A DNA stretch of 64,000 bases from contig NC_060059.1 of NCBI RefSeq assembly GCF_020283565.1, forward strand, positions 39,486,338 to 39,550,337, in the 5' to 3' direction. The position numbers and the translations under genes were made by a program. Below, in pieces: positions 1 to 9,800 of this stretch (its first letter is position 1; every line of letters starts with the position of its first letter). The notes below the pieces were generated by a model that searched no databases, was not told the origin of the DNA, and saw nothing but the letters and a program-made list of their open reading frames with translations. This stretch comes from Trifolium pratense. Its lineage: Eukaryota; Streptophyta; Magnoliopsida; Fabales; Fabaceae.

Positions 1-63
1 ATCTAATAATCTCATCAGCACTTTAACCTACCATGGTCATATAAATACCTAAACAGAAACTAA

Positions 64-375
64 GGGCCCGTTTGGATTGACTTGTTTTTTATCTTATGAA
101 AAATAGTTTATGCAAATAAATAAGTTTTTATATTAATTCATAAATTCTCACTGACTAAAATTGTATCTTCATAAGTTATTTTTTTCATAAACTACCTTGA
201 TAATCTTATAATAATACATAAAACTTTTTTTTTTTTTTTGGTTTATAACCCTCTGGTTCCTAGGGGAAAGGGCCCTGGTAGTCCAGAGTTTGGCCGCGAG
301 GTAACTAAAGTCTGGCCAAGAAATTGTTTCACCCAAGAATCGAACCCGGGTGCTAATTATCTCCAAATAAAGCCC
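64..375. repeat. MITE of the GTTTGGATTGACTT family, interrupted
   Basis: The left end reads GGGCCCGTTTGGATTGACTT and the right end TCCAAATAAAGCCC, an imperfect inverted pair. Related copies lie at about 6085, 8166-8403, 11352-11636 and 32300-32550. The interior carries the family's repeated 'cttatgaaaa' and 'ataagt' motifs. A SINE-like insert at 225-352 splits the element. The superfamily is not certain because no clean target duplication was found. Confidence 0.6.
225..352 (-). repeat. SINE-like fragment inside the MITE
   Basis: Read on the minus strand, it starts near a Pol III B-box match (GGTTCGATTC, complement of 337-350) and ends in a run of 15 A (T run 225-239 on +). An A box is not visible, so the copy is probably 5'-truncated. 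A degenerate relative lies at 39024-39180. It is a retroposon fragment, not a tRNA gene. Confidence 0.5.
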
Positions 376-1267
376 TTTCAATTTCTATTAAAATCATAAG
401 CATGCAAAGTCCAATTAGTCCATAAAGTTAACAAAGTAATTAAAGAGAATAATACAGTCCAAAATAGTACCCTAAGTAACCAAATGCAAAATCACACAAA
501 CAAAAAATACACTAAAAAAAATCAAAGATTATGTTAACATCTCGATCTACATGTGCAACTACAAAATCAATCACAAAAATAACAACCCAGATAAAATTAC
601 TGAAAAAAGATAGGATCTTGAAAGAGAAATTAAGAATGTAACATAAAAAAAAGTAGGTTACCTGAAAAGGGTATTCTTTATTCTTTAGTAGAGATGTGAA
701 ACTAGGTTTGAGAGTGAAGCTAGAAAGCAAATTCAGTTATGTTGTTTCATAAAACAACATTAACAACAACAATAAAAAACAAACTTATATAATTTTGTTT
801 ATTTTAAGGCGATAATAATAATAATAATAATAAAAAACTATAATATTGCAATAGTATATGTGTAATAATGGTAAGAAAAAAACATATATATGATGGTGGT
901 GGTTGAGGAATGAGAAAATGGGGTAAAAAGAGAGTGTGGAGGGAAAGGGGAAAATGGGGTTAAAGAAAAAGAGCGCCGAAAGGTGGTGTTGGTGAGGGTT
1001 GTTTGTTGTTGTTGTTTGAGGTTGGGTCAAAGATTGGAAAAAGACAGGAAACACACAGGTAAGCAGCAGTGTGTGAGTGACAACAGTTGTATGTGTCGTG
1101 TGTTTGTGTTGTGTGTGTTGGCAAAAAATACACCACTCTATACACTGTCAGTGGTACGCGTATTCATCTCATTTGTGTTTTCCCATGTTTGTCACACTAA
1201 ATAAAGGGTTAAATAATTCTTCAACATTCAATATTAAAGTTACATTTTACCAAAAATAAATGGTTTC
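376..1267. other. Intergenic, no gene seen
   Basis: AT-rich sequence with a short (ATA)n tract near 811-832 and a purine-rich stretch at 900-1110. Short open frames here are low complexity and lack splice partners or recognisable domains. Confidence 0.5.
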
Positions 1268-1865
1268 AAATAGAAGAATTTTAAATCTTTTTTTCTCTAA
1301 TCTCCTAAGTTCTAACCCTAGCCGTCACCTTTTTTCTTCTTCTTAGTTTATCAAAGAGGGGTGATTTCAGGTCAAATCTTGACCTAAAATCACCCCTCCA
1401 AATTGTTTTTTCTTTCTCGTTATTAAATAAGTGTGATTTTTCACATATTTGTTTGGTTTTGTGTTATTTGTTATCCCGTCCTTGTGCGGTGTATTCTGTT
1501 GTGCCGTCTCTGTGCGGTGTATTTTGTTTTCCCGTCTTTGTGCGGTGTTCATTTGTTTCAGGTTGAAGGATTAGATCTGATCAAGTACAAATCTATCCAA
1601 TGTCGACTTTTGTGTCATCAACGCTGCAGATCTGGGGGCATGGACATTCCAGACACTTCAATATAGTCATATATGTAGGCTTATGTAATTTGCCGTTTTA
1701 TGCTATTAACATGGATGCTGTGAGTTTGTTTGTGAGTTTGTTTGCAGATTCATCCTTTTTGTTTTTAGCAAATTTGAATTTGTATTACATCGATGTACTC
1801 TATCAGTTTGAATGAATGAATATTCTTTATTTTTAGTCAAAAAAAAAAAAATAGAAGAATTTTAA
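1268..1865 (+). mobile_element. Internally deleted LINE-like retroposon with target duplication
   Basis: The insert (about 1285-1848) is bounded by a 17-bp direct repeat, AAATAGAAGAATTTTAA, at 1268-1284 and 1849-1865, and ends in a 13-base A run just before the right copy. The left part (CTAACCCTAGCCGTCACC) looks like a plant LINE 5' leader. The right part (TGTACTC...GAATGAATGAATATTC then A tail) looks like a LINE 3' end. No reverse transcriptase remains between them. Three copies of a roughly 30-bp unit containing GTGCGGTGT lie at 1474-1550, and a 20-bp inverted repeat lies at 1359-1400. Confidence 0.65.
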
Positions 1866-2086
1866 GTTCTTTAAGTAGGTGTTAGAGGTTCAATTTTCTA
1901 ACTCTTACTTAAAAGAAAGAATTCGGTTGAGAAAAAAATAATTTTCTAACTCTTTTTACGGATTTTCGACGGAGATCGGTAACGGCAATTAAAACTTTAT
2001 ACTTATATTTAAGTAACCCAATTTTATTTTGCTACAAACCATAGAACTACATTAATTTAGTTCTTTTTTATGCTAGAACACTAAAT

Positions 2087-2337
2087 AACCTTGTGGACTA
2101 GAAACCCACTTGGGGTTGGTCGAGTGGTGTTGGCTTGGGCCCTTGAAGTATGCTCCTCTCAAGGTCTCAGGTTCGATTCCCACTGGTGTCAATTTCGGTG
2201 GCTAAGTCCATACAGAGCAAAAAAAACTCTGGCTTTAAATGGGGCCCCCGCAAGTGGGCGGTGGGATTGGTCCCCTTGGATTAGTCGGTCCTAAGGCCGG
2301 ATACCAAGTTTTCAAAAAAAAAACCTTGTGGACTAGA
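2087..2337 (+). mobile_element. tRNA-derived SINE with perfect 16-bp target duplication
   Basis: AACCTTGTGGACTAGA occurs at 2087-2102 and again at 2322-2337. Between them lie an A box (GGTCGAGTGG, near 2118), a B box (GGTTCGATTCC, near 2170), a body ending in GGCCGGATACC and a short A-rich tail. The same 3' body is found in reverse in a NIPA9 intron at 29838-30031. The perfect duplication points to a fairly recent insertion. Confidence 0.85.
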
Positions 2338-3158
2338 GAATAGAGAATGAAGTGTTTAGTGGTTCGAAAATTAGGTTTAGGGTTTTAACGTGAAATAGAT
2401 ATTCTATATATAGAGATGTGGATCTCTGAATGAATCTAAACTATTTTGTCCACTATAATTGAATTATGATGAACTTCTTGTTTGTTGTATTCATATATTG
2501 AGTTTAGAGATTTCTAGTAACATATGCCGAGTAAATAGTCAAAGCTATAACAGTTTATAACTTGCAAACTTAACGACGGTAAAAATATTTAAAAAAAATA
2601 AAATTGAGATGAAGATATTGGATTCAAATATATATCTACTAACAACTAATATTTACTTATTAAATAATGTGATTTAAAAATAAAAACAAACAATAAAAAA
2701 AATAATATACACCGATCATTACTTTGTATCTATCTCTATTTCATTTTCATATACCATAGTTTTTTGTTTTTCTTGACAAGCATACATACATATTGGCGCT
2801 GTATTTGTTTGAATAAGACTGTAGATTTGAATTTGAAAGCAACAAAGAATTGTGTTTTGTTTTGTACTCAACTGATCCAATGCACTTTTATGACCAAAGT
2901 TTCTAGATGTGGAAGATTATTATTCAAAGTAAAAGGTACATGGTCTTATTCTTCTACGCATAGTCTTTGTTTTCTTCTTTTCTTTAATTCTCTTTCAAAG
3001 ATATTTTTGATTCTTTATTATTTAATGTTGAATTGAATGTGGGCATGTTTGACTCAATTATGGTGCTAAAAGCTTCCAGCTCTGCAAAAGGTACACGATT
3101 CATCATGATGAATCAGTGAAAACAATGGTAGGAATTATCAACAAACAACCCTAAGAAC
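2338..3158. other. Intergenic, no gene seen
   Basis: AT-rich non-coding sequence. The longest open frame (2764-3036) shows no domain, no compositional signal and no neighbouring exon. Confidence 0.5.
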
Positions 3159-3361
3159 GGATCTGGATTTCCTGCGGTACAATTTGCACGTAGTTTCATG
3201 CTGTTTTGGATTTCGATCGTTAGATTAAAATCAGACGGCTTATATTATATATTAATAAAATCAGCTGTTTGTAATCTGAACCATTCATTTATGATCGGAT
3301 GGCTGAGATCCGAAACCGCGTGAAACTGCGTGAAAAATTTACTGCACGAAATCCTATTCCC
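3159..3361. mobile_element. Mutator-like MITE, GGATTTC family, degenerate copy
   Basis: The ends GGATCTGGATTTCC and GAAATCCTATTCC are inverted, and the interior holds paired CGATCG...TGATCGG blocks. It matches the intact copy at 21101-21301 and the copy at 56649-56824. Flanks CCTAAGAAC and TATAAGAAC are a 7-of-9 match, consistent with a decayed 9-bp duplication. Confidence 0.6.
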
Positions 3362-3639
3362 TATAAGAACAACAAGTCTACAACGAGTCAAATTATAAGT
3401 TTAATAATATTTAGGAATGTTTTAGTCAAAGAAAATAATTTAGGAATGTTCATTTTAAATTATTTTTTTCTTGAATGATCCATTTTTAAAGTTAAGTTAC
3501 TGCTTATGACAATTTTTTTAATAATTTTTCAACATAAAAATGAGAGTACATATCTAAATCAGTCTCTAGAATATGATATTTGAATCAATCTAGTCATTTA
3601 CTTTACCAAAATTTTAAAATAATCAACAATTATTCTAAT

Positions 3640-4070
3640 CCAATTGTCATCCTACATTTGCCAACGCATCGATAGGTTTATTGGCTTCGCGGTATGTATG
3701 GGAAATCTTAACTTCCCATTCCCATTCCAATAGTTGCCGAGTATTTAAAACCAAAGACCAACCTGTCTTGTTGTTCAATTTTTCGTATGAGATCACCTGC
3801 ACCACCGCAACCGAGTCAATATGAAGCTCAATCATCCGAAAACTCAAACGCTTTATTAATGATAAGCCTTCAAAAACCCTTCATAGTTCCGCTATAAACA
3901 CACTACAATCACCAACACCTTTAACAAAACCACCCAACCACACTCCTTGGTTTCTCCAAACGATGCCACCACACCCGCTCTGTTATACTCCTTACAACTC
4001 CATCTGTATTAAGCTTCACAAAGTTGCCGCTCGATGGCTTCCAACCAATATCGGTAAGCATCTCTCCTTA
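3640..4070 (-). pseudogene. Broken RNase H-like domain from a LINE
   Basis: On the minus strand an opening segment contains VKLNTDG, the usual first catalytic-Asp motif of plant LINE RNase H domains. A frame change and stops follow, and the frame resumes as LSFRMIELHIDSVAVVQVI (3647-3850) and ISHTYREANKPIDALANVG. The order matches the RVT_3/RNase H fold: first Asp, then the D-S step, then the REAN...ALA helix. No reverse transcriptase is nearby, so this is a dead, truncated fragment. Confidence 0.65.
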
Positions 4071-6080
4071 CCACTTATGTCACTTGCTTGTTTTACAATA
4101 TGATATTCTTCAAGACGCTTATGAACATAATTGACAGGATGAATCGGCTAACAAACTCCTCTTTAATAGCTTCTTGTTTTGTATGTCATATTTACTGTTT
4201 TGTTTTTACTAGCGTCATATATAGTACACACACAGACGCCACCTACACTTAACACAAATATGAGAGACAAATTGATACTGTACATGTTAAGGTTTCTCAC
4301 CTTATACTTCATATAGCTGTCTTTTTCCTCTTTGGTGCCATTGACCTAAATTATTCATTACACGGAAATTTTACCCTTGAATAGTCTTTAATTAAGAATA
4401 TGCATTGATTTATAGTGTCGTTTAATTTTCTCCTTAAAAAAAAATCTAATTTTCAAAATTCAAGTTTTTTTTTATAACATCGAAATTCAAGTTTGGTTTT
4501 ATGAATGACATACGAATTAAAGATCGATGCTTAAAAAAAAACGAAAGAATCATACAATGAATGTGTAGATTTTTTTTTTATCAATCCTTTTTAGAATGTT
4601 TGATATCTTGTTACCAAAAAAAAAAAAAGAATGTTTGATATCTAAAACTATTTGAAGTAACTTCGACAAAATTACAATGTGATTAACATTATCTGCAAAA
4701 ACTACATTACTTACATAACTTATTTATTTACTAGCATACTAACATTATCAAATTTAACAAACAATTGTAAGTCACAAACAGACAATTCAATTGGTGAACT
4801 GAGGAAAAAATGAGTACTAAATCAAGAAATCTATGGTTCAAACTTGAAGATTATAACATAAGTCACTAATTTACTAACGTACTAACATTTTTCTCTAAAT
4901 AAAAGAAGAAAAAAAAAAGCAGCAATATAATTGTTGGTATATCTTCATTTTCATTTTAAGAAATGCAACAAGTATATGTGGCACTAGCTCTTTTGGGCCT
5001 TTGTTTGTTCAACTAGTGTAGTGTGCATAGGTCAACTTGCTCAATCGTCTCTCTATGAAGAAAAATGGTTGCACAATTCTTTCAGTTCCATGAAATTATT
5101 TTGCAATGCTGCCAACTTAGAGTACTTGTGGTGACTGAAACAATAGACTTATACTTATGGTTGCACTTTTAGAAATTCTGATGATTCACTTTTATGTTAT
5201 TCATGTTGAGATTCTTGCTATTTATCATGGTCCAATTCATTTATGTTGGTTAACTGGACATTAAAATATTGTTTTTAAAATTCCTTTCACGCGAATAAGA
5301 TATTGACCCCAAGTTGTTAATGAATTTTGTTAGACAAATTATTCAAAAGAACAAGAGTTCGATTTTTTGTAGGAACAATAATTTAGTTGATTCAGGAATC
5401 AATTGAATGTGTTTCATAAGTTTGGAAACTTGATAAGATTGATTACATTTTTCTACTGCGAGGCTGGAATATTATAAGTTGCATACTCAAAAAAAAAGTT
5501 GCATACTCTTCTTCGTGAAAACAACATTTCACCTATTGACCAAAATGGGTGCCAAAGACAAGAGCTCTCATGATAAATAGACTCCATTGATCTTTTATTT
5601 TATTTTTATTTTACACTTTTTAATTATCTAAACATTTAACTATATATTATAAATATCTATACGATCCATCAATTTTTCTTAAAATGAGTCTTACTAATCT
5701 AACAATATACTTAAAATTTAATTTGATAACTTTTTTAATCCAAAAAAAACACGAGAAAAGGAAGTTGAATCTTTTCTTCCATCTTCCTTTGCGTTTCTCT
5801 CGTTCCTCTCTTTTAATTTCAATTTCTTTTAAAATAATCTTAAACAAAAAGAAAGTTTAAAAATAATCATGAGAGAGAGTGAAAATAAGAGGAGAATGAA
5901 TATATATGTAGAAGAGAGTGAAAGAGATAATCCAAATCTTGAGAAAATGAGTGGTAATGAATGATAACTAAAAGTAAGTAAGATCATATTGTTTAAAAGC
6001 CAATTATCCATACAACTTTGACACCATTATATTGTTTAATCTGAAGACACTTTGCAAAAGCATAAGCATCGTATGCTCTA
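4071..6080. other. Intergenic, no gene seen
   Basis: About 2 kb of AT-rich sequence with homopolymer A/T runs and no frame that looks coding. The frames at 5647-6011 are low-complexity antisense products. Confidence 0.5.
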
Positions 6081-6084
6081 ATCC

Positions 6085-6480
6085 TTGTTTGGATTGATTT
6101 AATTTTGAGATTATTAAAAATAATTTATGTAAATAAATAAAATTTATATATTATTATAAGCTTATAAAGATGGAAAATACTTACTTAGGCACAATCACAA
6201 AATAGAGGTGTTAGGCACACACATAAATAGAAAAAATAATTAAAATTATATTAACTGATATGACTATTTTATTTATTTTTTATTTTTTTATTGATGTCTG
6301 CGACTAAGTATTGTGCACATGTCATTGTGCCTAGGTAAGAATAGCTCTATAAAGATATTTTATGAAAAAAATAACTTATAAAAATATAATTGTTGTTAGT
6401 GAAAGTTTATGAATCATAATCAGTTTTGCTCGTAAGCGACTATTGTTAGGTGTTGACTTCCAATTATTATATTAAATTTT
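6085..6480. repeat. MITE (GTTTGGATTGA family) split by a second MITE
   Basis: The left end CTTGTTTGGATTGATTTAA matches the copy at 64, and body motifs (ATAAGCTTATAAAGAT, ATGAAAAAAATAACTTAT) resume after the inserted element at 6172-6347. It is a nested insertion. Confidence 0.5.
6172..6347. mobile_element. Mutator-like MITE, TSD TATAAAGAT
   Basis: A 176-bp element with inverted ends (GGAAAATACTTACTTAGGCAC-like on the left, GTGCCTAGGTAAGAATAG on the right). It is flanked by a perfect 9-bp duplication TATAAAGAT at 6163-6171 and 6348-6356. A 9-bp duplication is typical of Mutator-like transposition. Confidence 0.8.
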
Positions 6481-6826
6481 TATGATTTTTTTTGGTAGCT
6501 AGACGAGAGAGTCGAGGTTGGAATCCCGATCATGACGTCAAACCTAATAATTTTATCATTTTTTTGGTTGAGTTAGGGTTTGTGGACTTTATTATTATTA
6601 TTTTTTGAAGAATTATTATTATTATTATTATTAATTATATAAAAAATTTATAATATTGCCTAAAAAATAAATAAAAACATATTAATTAGTAGATCTTAGG
6701 GATAAACCCTGAAACTGCAGTGTCTTTTTTTTTTTTTGACAGAGAAACTGCAGTGTCTAATTCTTATAACACTTGAAAATACAAGAACTGAAGTCGTGAC
6801 GTATAAAAACGTTGTCTTTGAGACAG

Positions 6827-9800
6827 ATGCTTGATCTCACGCCAATGGCATCAGGGGACTCAAAATTGCCAATTCAAACTCAAAGATTACAAATTTACTC
6901 CAAACCAAATTCTGGGGTCTCACCCTTTTGGAGAGGTACTCGTTCTTTCACACACTCTTGCTTCTGAATCAATTCCTGAATAAAAAGTTTAAATCTTTTT
7001 TCTTTTTGGTTGCAGAAAAGTATGAAAGAGAAGCTAAGAGATATTGGGATGTCTTCTATAAGCACCACAAAGACAAAGTTAGTTTTCCTAATTCTTATGT
7101 TTGTGTTTTTTAGCTCATGTTTGTGTTAGTTTATCACTTATTAGAAATCCCTACAAACCAAGCTAGAATGTTTAAGTTTTATTTTGTTATGAGTTTCACA
7201 TTGGACGAGATAAGTTTATAAGAGGAAGGTATAACTCACCTTACAAGCTGGTTTTGTAGGATTGAGCTAGGCCGCCCTAAATTCTAAGATGATAGCAAAA
7301 TGTCTATCTAAGATTTGTTGGGCCAACCACTTTTGGGACAATGTGGTAATGCTCCAAATGTCTAGTGTTAGACGTGTTAAGAGTCTCACATCTGATGAAA
7401 TAGAATAGACCATTAATTTAGTCCCTAAACTATCACATTCTCTCCAATTTAGTTGCTAAACTATGCAAATATAATAATTAGTCCCTAAACTATATAAAAT
7501 ACATCAATTTAGTCCTGCTATTAAAATGTTAGAAGCTAAATTGAAGGTTTTTCATATACTTTAGGGACTAATATACTTTAGGGATTATATTGAAGAGAGA
7601 ACGATAGTTTAGGAACTAAATCGACGGTTTACTTTGATGAAATATGACCTAAATATAAGTTTATGAGTCATCTCTCACCTTACAAGCCGACTTTGTTTGG
7701 TTGAGTTAGGTCTAACCCAAATTCTAAGACATTTAGTGCAATTATTTGTTGTTGATTGGGTTCATTATTCACTTCAACTTAACGTTGAGTTGGTTTCCTT
7801 TCCTCTAGTTTGTGGCATCTTTTACTTGTAACCATTTTTTGAAGTCTTTATGTTTCATTTTATTGTGATTTATTTTGCTACTTGTAATTTGACTATAGTG
7901 ATTGTACTTTTCTTCAGTTTTTCAAGGACAGGCATTACTTGGATAAGGAATGGGGAGATTACTTTTCAGTGAGTTGAAAGACTAATATCTTAATTTTTAA
8001 TTTGATTTGTTTTTTCAATGTGTTTATTTTTTCCGGTCTGGTGAGTTAAGCAATTTTCAATTTCAGGGAGGAGGAAAGAAAGTGATTTTGGAGGTAGTAT
8101 TTTTTTCCCCTCATTATGCCCTTTCACATTTGGTTTATAACTTATAAGTTTATCCTATAAACGATTAAGGGTCTGTCTGGATTGACTTATTGGAGGCTAT
8201 GTATTGCAATAACCATTTATGTGACTGTTTCAGCTTATTTTCATAAGCTCTCTAGGATAGTTTATGAAAACAACTTGTAGCTTATATAATTTTTTTCACC
8301 CTATTTTATTTTTTATTTTTTAATAGAAATAGGTTATACACAAGCAATTATATCATAAGTGCTTTGCTATAAGTGCTCAATTAAACCGTTTCCAAACAAA
8401 GCCTAAAGAATGATAACTTTCGCATATATGTATGCCATGATAGTAGAGATATAACCTTCTCACATCATTTATCTTTCTGCTATTCATTATTTGTGATGCT
8501 TATTTAGTGGTGAAGTATTTGTTTTACAATTTATGGTTTATTAATAAGTAGTGTTGTTGACTGAACAGGTTGGTTGTGGAGCTGGAAATACCATATTTCC
8601 TGTGATAGCGTCATATCCAGATGCTTTTGTTTACGCATGTGATTTCTCACCACGAGCTATTGAGTTGGTTAAGGTTCAAAATATACTTTATGTAAACTTA
8701 AACTCTTTGTCAAATCATCATCTTCTTGTATATGTGCTTGCATACTTGGCTGTATGCTTTTTGATTTAATCTTGATTTATTCGTTTAAAAGTTTCTGGTA
8801 AGATTCATTTAGCAGAAAGTGTAAATCGATTCAAGTGTCTGTAGCATTGGTCGTAGTAATGTTGCATTTTGTGTCAAATAGACAGACTCACAGACATAGG
8901 AGAAGCCTTTCATAACTAGTTAGTAGTCTTTTATACCTTTCGAGCAATACTAACTGTTAGGTATGATTCATAGTTTATTGATAAGTGGATAGGTCACTCG
9001 AGGGGTAAATTGCAATTCATGTGAGTGTGAGTCCCATTAGATCATGCGAGTTTCAGTTCTAGAGTTCGTTGAAAAGAGTGATGCTGACAATAGGGTGTTG
9101 CTAGTATTTTTTTCTATACCATTATACACGATGCTACATTTTCTATACCATTATCTGTTATGGTGTTGGTGGAATTTCGCTACTTTAGTCCCCTTTAAAA
9201 TGTACTTCCTGGTGATCTTCTGTCACAGTTCAACCAACTTTAGGACTTGTGAGTTCTGTATTTTTTTTCCTTTTTTTCTTCTAGTTGTAACCCGAACCAA
9301 CCGACTCGAAGACCCGCAGTTTCGTCTTAACCGAACCCGTTCAAACCGATACAATTTATGGGCGGAATTGGGCCTTGAAAATGCATGTTCGGTTTCATGT
9401 AACCCGACTATTTTGGGCCCGAACCTGCCCGATACTCAGCCCTAGCAGAGAATGGAAATCCATCCAAGTGTCTGTAGCATTTGTCTTGATCATGTTTCTT
9501 TGTTGTGTGACTTGCATCAAATAGATAAACCTTGGAGAAGCCTTTCATAATTCATATGTCGATACTCTTTTTATTAGTAGAGATTCATGTGAGTCCCATT
9601 AAATCATGCGAGTCTCCCTTCTAGAGTGTTTTGAAAAAGTGATGCTGAAAATGTTGTGTTACCAGTATTTCTCTATACCCTTTTACACGATGCTACATTG
9701 TCTGTGTAAGTTGTGGAAGCTACCTTTTTTTTTATAGTTTATCCGTTACGGTGTCGGTGGAATTTCGCTTCTTTAGTCCCTTTAAAATGCACTTCCTGGT

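Noticed and set aside
785..1259. Several overlapping short frames at 0.8-1.3 kb
   Set aside because: Low-complexity GT- and purine-rich sequence read in several frames; no domain or splice context.
2110..2185. tRNA gene suggested by A and B boxes (also at 28700-28790, 30000, 46600, 55150)
   Set aside because: Each sits in a longer retroposed unit with an A-rich tail or target duplication, and none keeps a full cloverleaf.
9044..9445. 133-residue frame inside methyltransferase intron 5
   Set aside because: It is built from a duplicated intronic repeat and a hAT-like terminus, and the flanking exons splice cleanly over it.
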